A DNA stretch of 64,000 nucleotides from Methylobacterium radiotolerans JCM 2831. GTDB taxonomy: Bacteria; Pseudomonadota; Alphaproteobacteria; Rhizobiales; Beijerinckiaceae. The position numbers were made by a program, and so were the translations under genes. Of this stretch, positions 26,640-37,101 are shown in pieces. Position 1 is the first letter of the stretch; each line of letters starts with the position of its first letter. Under the pieces are notes generated by a model that worked only from the letters and a program-made list of their open reading frames with translations, was not told where the DNA came from and ran no database searches. The stretch is taken from assembly GCF_000019725.1 (NCBI RefSeq), contig NC_010505.1:2545001-2609000 (forward strand), written 5' to 3'.

Positions 26640-27875
26640 ATGGTGTCCTCCGGTGCGCGGCGGCCCGGGATGCGCGGCGGGCCATGGGCCGGCCTGCGGC
26701 TCGCCGTCGTGCTGGCGGCCCTGGCGCCGGTCGCCCAGGCGCGGGCCGCGCCCGCGCCGGCGGGGCCGCCCCTGACGATCCACTACCTGGAGCGGCGGGT
26801 CGAGCGGCCGGCGCCGCTGAACAACGAGGACCCGGTCCCGGACGACGAGGGCGCGAAGGGCGCGGAACTCGGCCTGAGGGATTCCAACGCCACCGGCCGC
26901 TTCCTCGGCCTCGGCTTCGCCCTCGGCACCGCGGTCGTCGAACCGGGCGACGACATCCGCCAGGCCTTCCGGGACCTCGCCGACCGTCGCTTCGTGGTGC
27001 TCAACGCGCCCGCCGCCGACGTCCTCGCCCTCGCCGACCTGCCGGAGGCGAAGGGCAGCGTGATCCTCAACATCGGCGCCCCGGACACGCGCCTGCGCGA
27101 CGCCGATTGCCGCCGGAACCTGCTCCACGTCCTGCCGTCCCGGGCCATGCTGGCCGACGCGCTGGTGCAGTTCCTGGCGTTCAAGCGCTGGTCCCGGATC
27201 CTGCTGGTGACCGGTCCCGCGCCGGAGGACGCGCTCTTCGCCGAGGCGCTGCGGCGCAGCGCCAGGAAGTTCGGCGCGCGGATCGTCGCCGAGTCGCGCT
27301 ACGACCCGCAGGGCGGCGACGTCCGCGACACGGCCCTGCGCGAGTTCGCCCTGCCGACCCGCGGGCCCGAGCACGACGTGGTCGCGGTGGCCGACGAGGC
27401 CGGCGCGTTCGGCGCGAGCCTCAACTACAACACCGCCTCGCCCCGGCCCCTGGTCGGCACGCAGGGCCTCGCGCCGGCCGCCTGGGGGCGGGCCGTGGAG
27501 GCCTGGGCCGCCGTCCAGCTCCAGGGCCGGTTCCGCAAGCTCGCCGGCCGCGCCATGCGGCCCGTCGACTGGGCCGGCTGGATGGCGGTGCACGCCGTCG
27601 GCGAGGCGGCCGTGAAGGCGCGCAGCACCGACCCCGCGACGGTCCGCGCCGCGCTGACGGCGCCCGGCTTCGAGATCGGCGGCTTCAAGGGGCGCCCCCT
27701 GAGCTTCCGCGCCTGGGACGGGCAGCTGCGCCAGCCGGTCTTCCTGCTCTGGCCGGGGGCCGTCACCGCGACGGCGCCGATCGAGGGCTTCCTCCACCAC
27801 CGCACGGAACTCGACACGCTCGGCCTCGACGAGCCCGAGAGTGCCTGCCGCGCCTTCTCAGGGACATCCGGATGA
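26640..27875 (+). CDS. PQQ-linked ABC transporter substrate-binding protein
   Basis: A 411-residue periplasmic binding protein with a signal peptide (cleavage near QARAAPAPA). It fits the family of ABC binding proteins found with PQQ-dependent alcohol oxidation (segments PPLTIHYLERRVERPAPLNN, GAELGLRDSNATGRFLG, and LLVTGPAPEDALFAEALRRS, cited separately). The ligand is unknown. It is divergent from xoxG and followed by the matching beta-propeller gene with an ATGA overlap. The ATPase and permease genes that usually complete the system are not in the window. ATG 26640 has GGAGGAG upstream. Confidence 0.85.
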   Translation: MVSSGARRPGMRGGPWAGLRLAVVLAALAPVAQARAAPAPAGPPLTIHYLERRVERPAPLNNEDPVPDDEGAKGAELGLRDSNATGRFLGLGFALGTAVVEPGDDIRQAFRDLADRRFVVLNAPAADVLALADLPEAKGSVILNIGAPDTRLRDADCRRNLLHVLPSRAMLADALVQFLAFKRWSRILLVTGPAPEDALFAEALRRSARKFGARIVAESRYDPQGGDVRDTALREFALPTRGPEHDVVAVADEAGAFGASLNYNTASPRPLVGTQGLAPAAWGRAVEAWAAVQLQGRFRKLAGRAMRPVDWAGWMAVHAVGEAAVKARSTDPATVRAALTAPGFEIGGFKGRPLSFRAWDGQLRQPVFLLWPGAVTATAPIEGFLHHRTELDTLGLDEPESACRAFSGTSG

Positions 27876-28879
27876 GCCGGCTCGCCGCCCTCGCGCTGCT
27901 CCTCTGCCTCGCGGGCCCCGCGCGGGCCGAGGAGATCTACGTCTCGAACGAGCGCGACAACACCGTCTCGGTGATCGACGGCGACAGCCTGGAGGTGCTG
28001 CGCACCTTCCCGGTTGGCCGTCGGCCCCGCGGCCTGACCTTCTCGCAGGACGGGCGGTCCCTCTACGTCTGCGCCAGCGATTCCGACGCCGTGCAGGTGA
28101 TCGACCCGGAGACCGGGCAGGTCCGGCACAACCTGCCCTCGGGCGAGGACCCGGAGCAGTTCGCCCTGGCGCCCGACGGGCGCACCCTGTTCATCGCCAA
28201 CGAGGAGAACGCCACCACCACGGTGGTCGACGCGCAGACCCGCAAGGTGCTGGCGCAGATCGATGTCGGCATCGAGCCGGAGGGTGTCGCGGTGAGCCCG
28301 GACGGGCGCACGGCCGTCACGACCTCCGAGACCACCAACATGGTCCACTGGATCGACACGCGGACGCTCGCGGCCGTGGACGCGACGCCGGTCGGGCAGC
28401 GGCCGCGCTTCGCCGCCTTCACGGCCGACGGGTCCCGGCTCTGGGCGTCCTCGGAGATCGGCGGCACCGTGTCGGTGATCGACGTCGCCACCCGCAAGGT
28501 GATCGAGACGATCGCGTTCGCCGTGAAGGGGATCGCGGCCGACCGGATCCAGCCGGTGGGCATCCAGATGTCGAAGGACGGGCGCCACGCCTTCGTGGCG
28601 CTGGGGCCGTCCGACCGGGTCGCCGTGGTGGATACCGCGACCTACCGGGTCGAGAGCTACATCCTGGTCGGCCGCCGGGTCTGGCAGCTCGCGCTCAACG
28701 CCGCGGGCACGCGGCTCTTCACCACCAACGGCGTCTCCGGTGACGTGACGGTGATCGACGCCGCGACGTTCCGGCCGATCAAGACCGTGAAGGTCGGCCG
28801 CTTCCCCTGGGGCGCGGCGGCGCGGCCGATGCCTTCGGCGCAGGCGACGGACGGGCGCGCCGCCGGTGCGGCGCCGTGA
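27872..28879 (+). CDS. PQQ-linked YVTN-type beta-propeller protein
   Basis: A 335-residue secreted seven-blade propeller. A signal peptide ends at ARAEE; blades repeat the pattern of YVSNERDNTVSVIDGD, LYVCASDSDAVQVIDPETG and LFIANEENATTTVVDAQTR. The family occurs with PQQ-dependent alcohol catabolism genes and has no settled biochemical role. Its start overlaps the stop of the binding-protein gene, so the two are coexpressed. Confidence 0.88.
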   Translation: MSRLAALALLLCLAGPARAEEIYVSNERDNTVSVIDGDSLEVLRTFPVGRRPRGLTFSQDGRSLYVCASDSDAVQVIDPETGQVRHNLPSGEDPEQFALAPDGRTLFIANEENATTTVVDAQTRKVLAQIDVGIEPEGVAVSPDGRTAVTTSETTNMVHWIDTRTLAAVDATPVGQRPRFAAFTADGSRLWASSEIGGTVSVIDVATRKVIETIAFAVKGIAADRIQPVGIQMSKDGRHAFVALGPSDRVAVVDTATYRVESYILVGRRVWQLALNAAGTRLFTTNGVSGDVTVIDAATFRPIKTVKVGRFPWGAAARPMPSAQATDGRAAGAAP

Positions 28880-29271
28880 CAGTCTGGCCGACGCGGACCC
28901 AGGACTCCGCCTCCCTCGCTGGAGGCTTCCGGATTCACACTGGGGGCTGGGCCACAGCGGCGCCGAAGGACACTCGGGTCCCCTCTCCCGTGCGGGAGGG
29001 GGACAGGGTGAGGGATCAGGGCCGTCCGGACGAGGCGCGAGGCGACCGCGGGTCGAGACCGTGCTCCATCCTGAAACTCCTCGTCCCTCATCCCGACCCT
29101 GTCCCGCACGGGAGAGGGGGCCCGTCGCGCACTGCCGCCGGCGTCGGTGCGCGACCCCTATGGGTGACCGACGCGGCCAGGGGCGGAGACAGGGAGAAGG
29201 CCCAGTCGTTGCGGAGCGTGGCGTCTCCGCGCCCGCTCGCGTCCCGAACCGCAGTGGCTCGAGGCGCGGAT
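28880..29271. other. Gap with repeat, upstream of the NosR-like gene
   Basis: This 392 bp gap has no credible gene. Its middle is the second copy of the palindromic repeat (28976-29122). The remaining 150 bp before 29272 would hold any promoter of the NosR-like gene. Confidence 0.55.
28976..29122. repeat. Palindromic dispersed repeat, family 1, copy 2
   Basis: About 147 bp with inverted ends (left arm CCCTCTCCCGTGCGGGAGG onward, right arm ending CCCGCACGGGAGAGGGGG). Arms and length match copy 1 at 6105-6250, while the centre has diverged. Confidence 0.8.
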
Positions 29272-31371
29272 ATGCTCCTTCGAGCCGCGCTCCTCCTTCT
29301 CGCCCTGCTCCTGCCGACCCTTCCGGCCCGGGCCGGCCAGCTCGATCGCGCGGGCGTCGAACGCCACTTCCCGCCCCCGCTGGTGGTCGGCGAGAAGGAC
29401 GACAGGCTCCCGGTCTGGCCGATCCTGAAGCAGCAGGCGGGCTCCTACGAGGTCTTCGCCTACGCGTTCGAATCCGTCGACCTCGCGCCGATCCCCGGCT
29501 TCGGCGGCACGCCGCCCGACCTGCTGATCGCGCTCGCCCCGGACGGCACCTTCAGGGACGTGACGGTGCTCTCGCACCACGAGCCGGTCTTCCTCGAGGG
29601 CCTCGGCCCGGAGCCGCTCTTCGCCTTCGTCGAGCAGTATGCCGGCCTCTCGGCCCGGCAGGCGATCCGGGTCGGGCGCCCGAACGCGCGGGCCGCCGGC
29701 GCAGCGCCCCAGACCACCGTCGACGGCATCTCCATGGCCACCGCCTCGACGCGGGTGATCAACCAGTCGATCCTGGCCTCGGCGCTGGCGGTCGCCCGCG
29801 CGAAGCTCGGCTTCGGGGCGGCCAATGTCGGCCTGAAGGTCGAGGCGAAGCCCGACCTCTACGAGCCCCTGTCCCTGGCCGACCTTCTCGCCCGCGGCTG
29901 GGTCCGGCGGCTGACGGTCACGAACGCGGACGCCGCCGCGGCCTTCCGGGGCACCGGCGTGGCCGATCCGTCCGAGGGGCCGGCCGGCGCCGTGCTGACC
30001 GACCTCTACGTCGCCGCCCTGGACCCCCCCTCGATCGGCCGCAACCTTCTGGGTCCGTCGCGCTACGACGCGCTGATGCGCGAGCTCGGCCCCGGCAACC
30101 ACGCCGTGATGGTGGTCAGCGCCGGGCCGGAGGACGCGCCCGAGAACCCGGTCGGCGACCGGTTCGTGCTGGGCGCCGTCCCCGACCGGCTGGCGATCGG
30201 CCAGGGCGGCCTGATCGTGAACGCGCGCGACATGGCGGTGGAGCGCCGCGAGGCCGGCCTCGCCGAGGGGCTGCCGCCCGGCCCCTGGACGGTCCTGCGG
30301 ATCGACCAGGCCGCCGGCTTCGACCCGTCCGCGCCCTGGGCGCTGACCGAGACGATCGTCCGCGAGCGCGGCCAGATCCTGTCCGAGAAGATCGCCCGGA
30401 CCTTCACGGTCGAGACCGCCCTGCCCGCCGACCTGTTCACGCGGTCCCGGCCGGATGACGGGCCGAGCTGGACCGACCCCTGGCGGGCCCGGGCGCCCGA
30501 ACTCGCGCTGATCGGCCTGATGCTCGCGGTGCTGGTGCCGGTCCTGAGCCGCCAGCGCGGTCTCGTGGCGGACGGGCGCCGCTTCGCCCTCTTCCGCCTC
30601 GGCTTCCTGGCGCTGACCCTCGGCTTCGTCGGCTGGTTCGCGCAGGCGCAGCTGTCGATCGTGACCCTCGTCGGCCTCGTGCGGGCCGCCACCGCGACCC
30701 ATGACCTCGCCTTCCTGCTCTACGACCCGCCCTCGCTGGTGCTCTGGGCGTTCGCGCTGGCCGCCCTGGTCGCCTGGGGACGCGGCACCTTCTGCGGCTG
30801 GCTCTGCCCCTTCGGCGCGCTGGAGGAACTCGTGGCGCTGCTCGCCCGGCCGCTGCGCATCCGCCCGGTCGCGGTGCCGCCCGGCCTCGACCGGGCGCTG
30901 CGGTCGCTGAAATACGTCGTGCTCGCCGGGATCCTCGGCGCGGCCGCGGCGGGATCGCCCCTCGCCGACACGGTGTCCGAGGTCGAGCCGTTCAAGACCG
31001 CCATCACCCTGTACTTCGTCCGGGCGTGGCCGTTCGTCGCCTACGCGGCCGGGCTGCTGGTGCTCAACCTCTTCGTCTTCAAGGGCTTCTGCCGCTACCT
31101 GTGCCCGCTCGGCGCCGCCCTCGCCCTCCTCGGGCGGGTCCGCGTCCTCGACTGGATCCCGCGCCGGGCGGAGTGCGGCGCGCCCTGCCAGCTCTGCAAG
31201 GTCCGCTGCCGCTACGGCGCCATCGCGCCCTCCGGCCGGGTCGACTACGCCGAGTGCTTCCAGTGCATGGAGTGCGTGACGATCATCCACGATCCCGGGC
31301 AGTGCGTGCCGCAGGTCGTGGCGCGCAAGCGGGGCCGCCGCGCCGCGCCCCGGCCGGTTATCGTCGGATGA
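29272..31371 (+). CDS. NosR/NirI-like membrane flavo-iron-sulfur protein
   Basis: A 699-residue protein with the NosR plan: a signal peptide, a periplasmic FMN-binding domain (about residues 60-360) in which a threonine of ISMATASTRV is the probable covalent FMN site, several membrane helices, and a C-terminal ferredoxin part. Cys motifs CGWLCPFGALEE and CRYLCPLGAAL flank helices and contact membrane-side chemistry in the family; CGAPCQLCKVRC and CFQCMECV carry the clusters. It would pass electrons across the membrane. No nosZ or other denitrification gene is near, but ApbE, the FMN transferase, follows with an ATGA overlap. Confidence 0.87.
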   Translation: MLLRAALLLLALLLPTLPARAGQLDRAGVERHFPPPLVVGEKDDRLPVWPILKQQAGSYEVFAYAFESVDLAPIPGFGGTPPDLLIALAPDGTFRDVTVLSHHEPVFLEGLGPEPLFAFVEQYAGLSARQAIRVGRPNARAAGAAPQTTVDGISMATASTRVINQSILASALAVARAKLGFGAANVGLKVEAKPDLYEPLSLADLLARGWVRRLTVTNADAAAAFRGTGVADPSEGPAGAVLTDLYVAALDPPSIGRNLLGPSRYDALMRELGPGNHAVMVVSAGPEDAPENPVGDRFVLGAVPDRLAIGQGGLIVNARDMAVERREAGLAEGLPPGPWTVLRIDQAAGFDPSAPWALTETIVRERGQILSEKIARTFTVETALPADLFTRSRPDDGPSWTDPWRARAPELALIGLMLAVLVPVLSRQRGLVADGRRFALFRLGFLALTLGFVGWFAQAQLSIVTLVGLVRAATATHDLAFLLYDPPSLVLWAFALAALVAWGRGTFCGWLCPFGALEELVALLARPLRIRPVAVPPGLDRALRSLKYVVLAGILGAAAAGSPLADTVSEVEPFKTAITLYFVRAWPFVAYAAGLLVLNLFVFKGFCRYLCPLGAALALLGRVRVLDWIPRRAECGAPCQLCKVRCRYGAIAPSGRVDYAECFQCMECVTIIHDPGQCVPQVVARKRGRRAAPRPVIVG

Positions 31372-32345
31372 GCGCGCCGACGCCCTTCGCGCCGGCCCGG
31401 CGCCGGCTCCTCGTCGGGGCCGCGGGGCTGGCCGCGCTCGGCGGCGTCGCGGCGTTCCGCGCCGCCGCAACGTCGCGCGGGCTGGCGCTGCGCACCCGCG
31501 CCGGCCTCGCTTTCGGCACCACCGTGGCCCTGACCGCCGCCGGGCCCGACCCGTCCGCGATCGAGGCCGCGCTCGACGACGGGTTCGCGGCGATGCGCGC
31601 CGTGGAGGCGGCCGCCAGCCTGTTCCGGGCCGACAGCGCCCTGGCCCGCCTCAACCGGGACGGGTCCCTCGAGGCGCCCGACCCGCACCTGCTCGCCCTG
31701 CTGCGCTTCGCCCTCGCCCTCGCGGCCGAGACCGGCGGCGCCTTCGACCCGACCGTCCAGCCGCTCTGGCCGGTCTGGGCCGGCGCGGCCGCCCGCGGCG
31801 AGCGCCCCGGGGCGGAGGCCCTGCGGGGGGCCCTGGCGCGGGTCGGCTGGCGGCGCGTGCGGGTCGCGACGGACCGGATCGTCCTGGAGCCCGGGACGGC
31901 CCTGACGCTGAACGCCCTGATCCAGGGCTACGCCGCCGACCAGGTCATGGCGGCGCTCCGGGCGCGCGGCATCGCCGACGCGTTCGTGGATACCGGCGAG
32001 TTCGGTGCCGCCGGCGCGCATCCGGACGGCACGCCCTGGCGCCTCGGTCTGGCCGATCCCCGCCACCCCGGCGAGGTCGCCGCCGTCCTCGCGCCGTTCA
32101 CGGGCTTCGCGGCGACCTCGGGCGACTACAACATGAGCTTCTCGGACGACCGCGCGGACCATCACATCTTCGACCCGGCCACCGGCCGGTCGCCGCGCGC
32201 CCTGTCGTCGGTGACGGTGACCGCGCCGACGGGGCTCGTCGCCGACGGGCTGTCGACCGCCTGCATGGTCCTCGGCCCCGCGCGCGGCGCGGATCTCGTC
32301 GCGGCCCGTCCGGGCTGCGCCGTGCGCTTCACCGGGAAGGGCTGA
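31368..32345 (+). CDS. apbE: FAD:protein FMN transferase
   Basis: A 325-residue ApbE family enzyme that attaches FMN from FAD to a threonine of target flavoproteins. A twin-arginine-like N-terminus (ARRRLLVGAAGLAALGG) suggests export. Family segments are AVEAAASLFRADSALARLN, GGAFDPTVQPLW, LNALIQGYAADQVM and the metal-site region HHIFDPATGRSP. It overlaps the NosR-like gene by 4 bp, and that protein is the obvious target. Confidence 0.92.
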   Translation: MSAPTPFAPARRRLLVGAAGLAALGGVAAFRAAATSRGLALRTRAGLAFGTTVALTAAGPDPSAIEAALDDGFAAMRAVEAAASLFRADSALARLNRDGSLEAPDPHLLALLRFALALAAETGGAFDPTVQPLWPVWAGAAARGERPGAEALRGALARVGWRRVRVATDRIVLEPGTALTLNALIQGYAADQVMAALRARGIADAFVDTGEFGAAGAHPDGTPWRLGLADPRHPGEVAAVLAPFTGFAATSGDYNMSFSDDRADHHIFDPATGRSPRALSSVTVTAPTGLVADGLSTACMVLGPARGADLVAARPGCAVRFTGKG

Positions 32346-32486
32346 CCCAGCCGTCTCGGGCGCGCGGAGCGGGGGGAACCGCGCCGCGCGCCCTGCCCCC
32401 GCGGCGGCGATGGCTCTACGGAGGGTCCGATCCGCGGCGCAGGCCCTGCATGCGTCCGCACCGGAGAGGACCGTCAGGAGACGCGC

Positions 32487-33617
32487 GTGACCGAAGCGAC
32501 CGGGCCGTACTGGCCGACGGATGACTGGGCGGGACAGGACCCGGAAGCGGCGGGGCTCGATGCCGCGCGGCTCGCGGAGGCGGTCGGCTTCGCGGAGGCC
32601 CACGAGAGCGCGTGGCCGCGCGGCCTGTACTATCCCGACGGGCGCTACGTCGGGATCGTCGAGTGGAACGAGACCGGGCCCTGGAGCGCCATCGACGGGC
32701 CGGTGCGTCCGCGGGGCGGCCCGGCGGGCGTGATCCTGAAGGGCGGCCGGCGCGTCGCCACCTGGGGCGACACGGCCCGCCCGGACATGACCTTCTCGAT
32801 CGCCAAGAGCTATCTCGCGGTCCTGGCCGGCCTCGCCCACGACGACGGCCTGATCCCCGACGTCGACGCGCCGGTGCGGGACAGCGTCCCCGACCCGCTG
32901 CTCGACGGCCCGCACAACGGCGCGATCACGTGGCGCCACCTCCTGCAGCAATCGAGCGAGTGGCAGGGCACGCTGTTCGGCAAGTCCGATCAGGTCGACC
33001 ATTTCCGGCAGATCGGCCCCGGCGCCGACAACAGCCGCAAGGGCGAGGCCCGCCCGCTGCGGCGCCCGGGCACCTACTACGAGTACAACGACGTCCGGGT
33101 GAACCTGCTGTCGTACTGCCTGATGCACCGCTTCGGCCGGGCCCTCCCGGAGGTGCTCCGCGAGCGGATCATGGACCCGATCGGCGCCTCCCGCGACTGG
33201 GCGTGGCACGGCTACGGGTCGGCCTGGGTCGCGGTCGCCGGCGCGCGGGTCCAGTCGGTCCCCGGCGGCGGCCACTGGGGCGGCGGCCTGTTCATCGGGG
33301 CCGACGACCACGCCCGCTTCGGCCTCCTCATCGCCCGCGGAGGCGCCTGGAACGGGCGGCAGCTCCTCTCGGAGCGCTGGATCCGCGCCATGCTGACGCC
33401 GTCCCCGACCCTCGACAGCTACGGCTACCTCTGGTGGCTGAACCGCGGCGCGGCCGCCAAGCCGCACCTGCCGGCCTCGGCCTTCAGCGCCCTCGGGGCG
33501 GGCAACAACGTGATCTGGTGCGATCCCGAGCACGACCTCGTCGCGGTCCTGCGCTGGATCGACAAGACGGCCGTCGACGGCTTCCTGCTGCGCCTCGTCG
33601 CGGCCCTGCGCCCGTAG
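32487..33617 (+). CDS. Serine hydrolase, beta-lactamase/penicillin-binding protein-like
   Basis: A 376-residue protein of the class C beta-lactamase-like (CubicO) family. The Ser-x-x-Lys motif is SIAK in DMTFSIAKSYLAVL (about residue 108), the Tyr-x-Asn motif is in YYEYNDVRVNLLSY (about 193), and the third motif region is SALGAGNNVIW. No signal peptide, so it is probably a cytoplasmic esterase or amidase, not an antibiotic-resistance enzyme. It is isolated, with 141 bp before it and a convergent peptidase gene after it. Confidence 0.85.
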   Translation: MTEATGPYWPTDDWAGQDPEAAGLDAARLAEAVGFAEAHESAWPRGLYYPDGRYVGIVEWNETGPWSAIDGPVRPRGGPAGVILKGGRRVATWGDTARPDMTFSIAKSYLAVLAGLAHDDGLIPDVDAPVRDSVPDPLLDGPHNGAITWRHLLQQSSEWQGTLFGKSDQVDHFRQIGPGADNSRKGEARPLRRPGTYYEYNDVRVNLLSYCLMHRFGRALPEVLRERIMDPIGASRDWAWHGYGSAWVAVAGARVQSVPGGGHWGGGLFIGADDHARFGLLIARGGAWNGRQLLSERWIRAMLTPSPTLDSYGYLWWLNRGAAAKPHLPASAFSALGAGNNVIWCDPEHDLVAVLRWIDKTAVDGFLLRLVAALRP

Positions 33618-33812
33618 GCGGGCCGGCGGCGCTAGCGGCCCCGGACGTGATCGACGAAGCTCCTGAGCACCGGCCGCATCTGGCGGCCGGCCGCGATATC
33701 CCGGCCGCCGCCTGCGCCTCGAACGGACAGGCGCGTCCGGCGCCGCGGCGTCCGCCCGGAGACGGCGACCGCTACGGCGCGGCCGGGCCGGCGATGGTCG
33801 GTCTCTGCGCCG

Positions 33813-34964
33813 TCAGAGCGCCGCGATGGTCTCGGCCATCGCGCGCGCCCGCGGCACGAGGCTTCCCACCTCCAGGTACTCCTCGGGCGAGTGGGCCTTG
33901 CCGCCGACCGGGCCCACGGCGCAGAGCGTGGGGCAGCCGACGCTGGCGGTGAAGCCCGAATCGGCGCAGCCGCCGGCGAACTCGCCGGTGACGGGATGGC
34001 CGCCGTCCGCGCTCACCCGGGCGTAGGTCTCGAACAGCGCCCGCGAGGCCTCGTCCTGCACGAGCGGCAGGAACTCGCCCTTGATGGTGAGATGCGCGGT
34101 GGTGTCGGGCACCGTCGATCCCGCCACGATCTCCGCGATCCGGCTCATGGCGGCCTCGCGGTCGGGCGGGGTCACGTAGCGCAGGTCGATCTCGCAGGTG
34201 ACCCGCGGCGCCACGGTGTTCACCGACTGGCCGCCGGAGATCAGGCCGACATTCACCGTGGTGCCGCGGTCGAGGTCGGTGAGCGCGTGGAGCGCGACGG
34301 TCTTGTGGGCGAGCTCCAGGATGGCGCTGCGCCCGTCGGCGTAGTTGCCGCCGGAATGGGCAGCCCTGCCGAGCACCTCGAGGTGCATGAACACCCCGCC
34401 CTTGCGGCCGGTGACGACGTTGCCGGTCGGCCGCCCCGGCTCGGAATTCAGCACCGCGCGGGCGCCCCGGGCGGTCTCCTCGATGATCGGGCGACAGGCC
34501 GGCGAGCCGATCTCCTCGTCGCTGGTGAACAGGCCGACGAGGGGCACCGGCGCGCCGCCGGCCCGGTGGTAGGCCGCCAGCACGAAGGCGTTCATCACGA
34601 GGCCCGCCTTCATGTCGGCGACGCCCGGCCCGTAGGCGCGGCCGTCGGCGACCCGGAACGGCCGCCGCGTCGGCTCCCCCTTCGGGAAGACGGTGTCGCG
34701 GTGGCCCATGAGCACGACCGGCCGGTTGCCGCCGCCGGACCCGGCCACGCTCGCCTTCAGCGCGTCGCCGTAGCCGTCGACCGGAATCGTCGTGACCGGG
34801 ATGCCGTGGCCGGCGAGGAACTCGGCGATGCGGATGCCGACCGCGTCGACGCCCGGCTTGTCGTAGGAGCCGGAATCGATGTTCACCAGCGCCTCGAGGA
34901 GCGCCAGCATCGCGCCCTCCTGCCCGTCGAGCCAGCGGAGAACGTCGGTGTCAGGTGTGGTCAT
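33813..34964 (-). CDS. M20 family metallopeptidase (glutamate carboxypeptidase-like)
   Basis: A 383-residue zinc exopeptidase. Metal-binding motifs are GHRDTVFP (about residues 81-88), GPGVADMKAG with the bridging aspartate, and the general-base glutamate pair in TSDEEIGSP; the last metal ligand lies in GGKAHSPEEYLE. The layout matches carboxypeptidase G2-like enzymes. ATG 34964 is chosen for the GAGGA ribosome site; an ATG at 34976 is four codons upstream. It lies downstream of glmS on the same strand, beyond a repeat. Confidence 0.9.
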   Translation of the reverse strand: MTTPDTDVLRWLDGQEGAMLALLEALVNIDSGSYDKPGVDAVGIRIAEFLAGHGIPVTTIPVDGYGDALKASVAGSGGGNRPVVLMGHRDTVFPKGEPTRRPFRVADGRAYGPGVADMKAGLVMNAFVLAAYHRAGGAPVPLVGLFTSDEEIGSPACRPIIEETARGARAVLNSEPGRPTGNVVTGRKGGVFMHLEVLGRAAHSGGNYADGRSAILELAHKTVALHALTDLDRGTTVNVGLISGGQSVNTVAPRVTCEIDLRYVTPPDREAAMSRIAEIVAGSTVPDTTAHLTIKGEFLPLVQDEASRALFETYARVSADGGHPVTGEFAGGCADSGFTASVGCPTLCAVGPVGGKAHSPEEYLEVGSLVPRARAMAETIAAL

Positions 34965-35010
34965 CGGGGTCCTCATACCGGGCTGCCGGGACCGTGCGGC
35001 CCGGACGTCC

Positions 35011-35092
35011 GTGCGAGCGGAGTGAAGCGATCCGGTCGACGCCAGACTGCGAGAGCTGCGCCGCCCTGGGTTGCTCCGCTCGCAAGGACGGC
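35011..35092 (-). repeat. Dispersed repeat family 2, copy C (reverse orientation)
   Basis: On the minus strand it reads GCGAGCGGAGCAACCCAGGG, then CGGCGC, and later GGATCGCTTCACTCCGCTCG, the same skeleton as copies A and B. It fills the gap between glmS and the M20 peptidase gene. Confidence 0.75.
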
Positions 35093-35130
35093 GCCGCGCC
35101 CGCACGATCCGCCGATCTGGTCGGCCGCGC

Positions 35131-36957
<1,827 letters not shown>

Positions 36958-36992
36958 AGGAGTGTCTCTCGCTGTCGCGCCCGGATGGCTAC

Positions 36993-37006
36993 GCGCAGCG
37001 CTGCGC
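36993..37006. promoter_or_regulatory. 14-bp perfect palindrome in the glmU-glmS gap
   Basis: GCGCAGCGCTGCGC reads the same on both strands and lies 36 bp upstream of the glmS start. Nearby CCCCGC...GCGGGG sequence can also pair. This could be an operator or an attenuating hairpin; chance is plausible at this GC content. Confidence 0.25.
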
Positions 37007-37101
37007 AAGGTCCGGGCCGCCCCGCGCCGTGCGGGGCCGAGCGGGACTTCTACCGGATCGGGACGGCGCAGGGCCAGCCCCGGTCACGCGGCCCTTCGCG
37101 C

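Noticed and set aside
29272..32345. Denitrification (nos) cluster
   Set aside because: Only NosR-like and ApbE proteins are present; no nosZ, nosD, nosF or nosY was seen nearby.
36958..37101. glmS ribozyme
   Set aside because: That ribozyme is known from Firmicutes-type leaders. Only a 14-bp palindrome and GC pairing were seen; no ribozyme-like core was recognised.
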